Assembly: GCA_910586865.1 (NCBI GenBank)
Contig: CAJUIY010000063.1
Location: 1 to 7,668, forward strand
Direction: 5' to 3'
Source of the DNA: an uncultured Bacilli bacterium
GTDB lineage: Bacteria; Bacillota_I; Bacilli_A; RF39; UBA660
DNA length: 7,668 nucleotides
Shown: positions 6,964 through 7,668 of the stretch, piece after piece
How positions within the stretch are numbered: position 1 is the stretch's first letter
How the letters are laid out: each line of letters opens with the position of its first letter
Program-made: the position numbers and the translations under genes
Notes under the pieces: model-generated
The model's database searches: none
What the model saw: only the letters and a program-made list of their open reading frames with translations
Told to the model about the DNA's origin: nothing

Positions 6964-7209
6964 ATCTTTGTTTTATATATTTTTATAATATTATTAAATT
7001 TCAAGGTTACCATATCTGCTTTTTTAGTTCTAAAGTTTTTAATCCTAATTCTGCTTATAACTATTACTTCAAAGTTTATTCATCACTTTTTTTAATAAGT
7101 AATCTATAATCTAAATTAAAGATAAGGATTACTACATAATTTATCCTTTTTCTTCTTTTATTGCTAGTATTTTGTCTTAATTGTTTTTTCAATAATGAAA
7201 TAAAAAAGG
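6964..7209. other. Very AT-rich intergenic stretch without a gene
   Basis: No ORF with a credible start and SD is visible on either strand. G+C falls to about 18% in 7081-7140. The only structures noticed are a possible terminator near 7124-7151 and an inverted pair AGTAATC/GATTACT (7098-7104 with 7127-7133). The stretch separates the 333-residue gene from the compositionally different right end. Confidence 0.6.
7124..7151 (+). terminator. Possible intrinsic terminator after the 333-residue gene
   Basis: AAGGAT (7124-7129) pairs with ATCCTT (7143-7148), and the T-rich tract TTTTTCTTCTTTT follows. The stem is short and the 13-nt loop large, and it lies about 160 nt after the stop codon at 6963, so this is a weak call. 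Confidence 0.35.
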
Positions 7210-7237
7210 TTTAAAAATCAGTCAAATATGGTATACT
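7210..7237 (+). promoter_or_regulatory. Promoter upstream of the 12-codon ORF
   Basis: TTTAAA (7210-7215), a 16-bp spacer and TATACT (7232-7237) form a sigma-A-like promoter, with TG one base upstream of the -10 (7229-7230). About 25 nt downstream lies an unusually purine-rich SD region (AAAGGAGGAGGAG, 7247-7259). Confidence 0.6.
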
Positions 7238-7265
7238 ATAGGAAATAAAGGAGGAGGAGAAAAGT

Positions 7266-7304
7266 TGAAAAAAATATTGACTGAACAAGAACGCAAAATT
7301 TAAT
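7266..7304 (+). CDS. 12-codon ORF: leader peptide or 5' remnant of a broken gene
   Basis: TTG at 7266 follows AAAGGAGGAGGAG (7247-7259) by 6 nt and encodes LKKILTEQERKI (Met in place of Leu if initiated), then TAA at 7302-7304. With a good promoter and SD, translation is likely, but the product is only 12 residues. Two readings are possible. It may be a leader peptide for a gene beyond the window. Or it may be the intact start of an ordinary gene (MKKILTEQER is a typical N-terminus) cut off by a foreign insertion just after 7300, which fits the change in composition downstream. No continuation in another frame is convincing. Confidence 0.4.
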
Positions 7305-7361
7305 GGTTTATGATAACAATTAAAAAATAATATGTTGAGGCATTGACTGAAAATTACCAAA

Positions 7362-7496
7362 CTAAAAAACGATTAATGTTTTAACATAGATAAGGTTTTG
7401 TGCTTGACAGTAAAAACTGTTATCGGCAATACTTATTTGCACACTGAGAATAATCGACACATATAAATATACGGGTTTAAAGTTATACTTTAACAC
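7362..7496 (-). CDS. Small hydrophobic 44-residue ORF
   Basis: On the minus strand, GTG (7496-7494) with GAGG (7506-7503) 6 nt upstream opens a 44-codon ORF ending in TAG (7364-7362). The product starts MLKYNFKPVYLYVSIILSVQ. It has a basic N-terminus, a hydrophobic stretch (about 9-24) and an AQN/YVKTLIVF tail, so it could be a membrane peptide. A consensus promoter lies 45-72 nt upstream. The leader can form CCACT/AGTGG (7496-7500 with 7519-7523), which would place the SD in the loop and cover the start. I know of no matching family; leader peptide, small toxin or chance ORF within an RNA gene are all possible. Confidence 0.35.
   Translation of the reverse strand: MLKYNFKPVYLYVSIILSVQISIADNSFYCQAQNLIYVKTLIVF
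7404..7433 (+). promoter_or_regulatory. Possible plus-strand promoter antisense to the small ORF
   Basis: TTGACA (7404-7409) is perfect, with AATACT (7428-7433) at an 18-bp spacing. It lies inside the minus-strand 44-codon ORF and would produce an RNA from about 7440 complementary to that ORF's leader and start codon. The -10 box is imperfect, and the sequence also forms a small dyad ACAGT/ACTGT (7407-7420), so chance cannot be excluded. Confidence 0.35.
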
Positions 7497-7540
7497 CACT
7501 CACCTCGCCGTGCTCTGTAGTGGACCTACAACGAATTGTT

Positions 7541-7568
7541 ATTATAAACTAAAAATGCGAAATGTCAA
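7541..7568 (-). promoter_or_regulatory. Consensus sigma-A promoter on the minus strand
   Basis: On the minus strand, TTGACA (7568-7563) and TATAAT (7546-7541) are both perfect hexamers, spaced by 16 bp. Transcription would start near 7534 and run left through the 44-codon ORF. It is the best-matching promoter in the window. Confidence 0.7.
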
Positions 7569-7587
7569 TTTTTTCAAACCGATTTGT

Positions 7588-7647
7588 GCCTTTCAGCGGA
7601 CTGAAAGGGCGAAAGAAAGGCTAACTATTAAAAGTCAATAGTTTTTC
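7588..7647 (+). other. Hairpin cluster at the right edge, attenuator- or sRNA-like
   Basis: CCTTTCAG (7589-7596) and CTGAAAGG (7601-7608) form a perfect 8-bp stem with a CGGA loop. Alternatively GCCTTTC (7588-7594) can pair with GAAAGGC (7615-7621), excluding the first hairpin. Next comes AACTATT (7623-7629)/AATAGTT (7637-7643) with a 7-nt loop and a T tract to 7646, which resembles a terminator. Two mutually exclusive stems followed by a terminator-like hairpin suggest a regulated leader for a gene beyond the window, or the 3' end of a small RNA. Confidence 0.4.
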
Positions 7648-7668
7648 TAAAAAATTTAAAATTGGAAA

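Noticed and set aside
7500..7545. Resemblance of GCCGTGCT...CCTACAACG to a small signal recognition particle RNA
   Set aside because: The diagnostic domain IV loop (GGAA opposite AGCAG) and the rest of the conserved helix are absent; only a few bases agree.
7414..7641. Plus-strand open frame of about 75 codons opposite the minus-strand small ORF
   Set aside because: It has no ATG until 7555 and no SD before any of its possible start codons. The frame is probably open by chance or as a mirror of the opposite strand, so it is not called as a gene.
7588..7647. Possible tracrRNA because of AAAGGCTAACTATT next to a terminator-like hairpin
   Set aside because: No CRISPR repeat, no cas gene and no anti-repeat is visible in the window, so the likeness to a nexus sequence is not enough.

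Overview
The window is AT-rich DNA (coding parts roughly one-third G+C, intergenic parts lower) read with the standard bacterial code. It most likely comes from an endospore-forming, low-GC Firmicute of the Bacilli or an Erysipelotrichia-like lineage. Three things support this: a T-box leader in front of the phenylalanyl-tRNA synthetase genes, a clear sspI spore-protein gene, and strong AAGGAG-type ribosome binding sites throughout. I cannot name the species.

Left part (1-4930): the 3' tail of an unidentified gene ends in an intrinsic terminator. An extended -10 promoter then drives a long leader with all the marks of a T-box riboswitch: an AGAGAGC/GGTTGGTG distal stem I, a TTC (Phe) specifier at 326-328, the AAGGTGGTACCGCG T-box, and a terminator hairpin. 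Downstream is a tight four-gene operon: a HAD-family phosphatase, an unrecognised 122-residue protein, pheS and pheT. Spacing is 1 nt, then a 4-nt overlap, then an 8-nt overlap. Uncharged tRNA-Phe should therefore switch on all four genes, which ties the two non-synthetase genes to phenylalanine starvation or translation quality. pheT ends in a hairpin shared with the convergent sspI gene.

Middle (4919-6963): sspI (minus strand, forespore small acid-soluble protein) and a six-helix DUF2238/YjdF-like membrane protein (plus strand) diverge from a roughly 160-bp region holding a perfect 20-bp palindrome. A separate extended -10 promoter then drives a 333-residue soluble protein that I do not recognise.

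Right part (6964-7668): about 240 bp of very AT-rich DNA without a gene, then a good promoter and a very strong ribosome binding site in front of an ORF that stops after 12 codons. After this the composition changes (about 42% G+C in 7501-7620). This stretch contains a consensus minus-strand promoter (TTGACA-16-TATAAT) reading into a 44-codon hydrophobic ORF with its own SD, a plausible antisense promoter, and stable hairpins close to the window edge. It looks like acquired DNA or a structured leader or small-RNA locus whose main part lies beyond the window. It is the least explained part and the best candidate for something undescribed.
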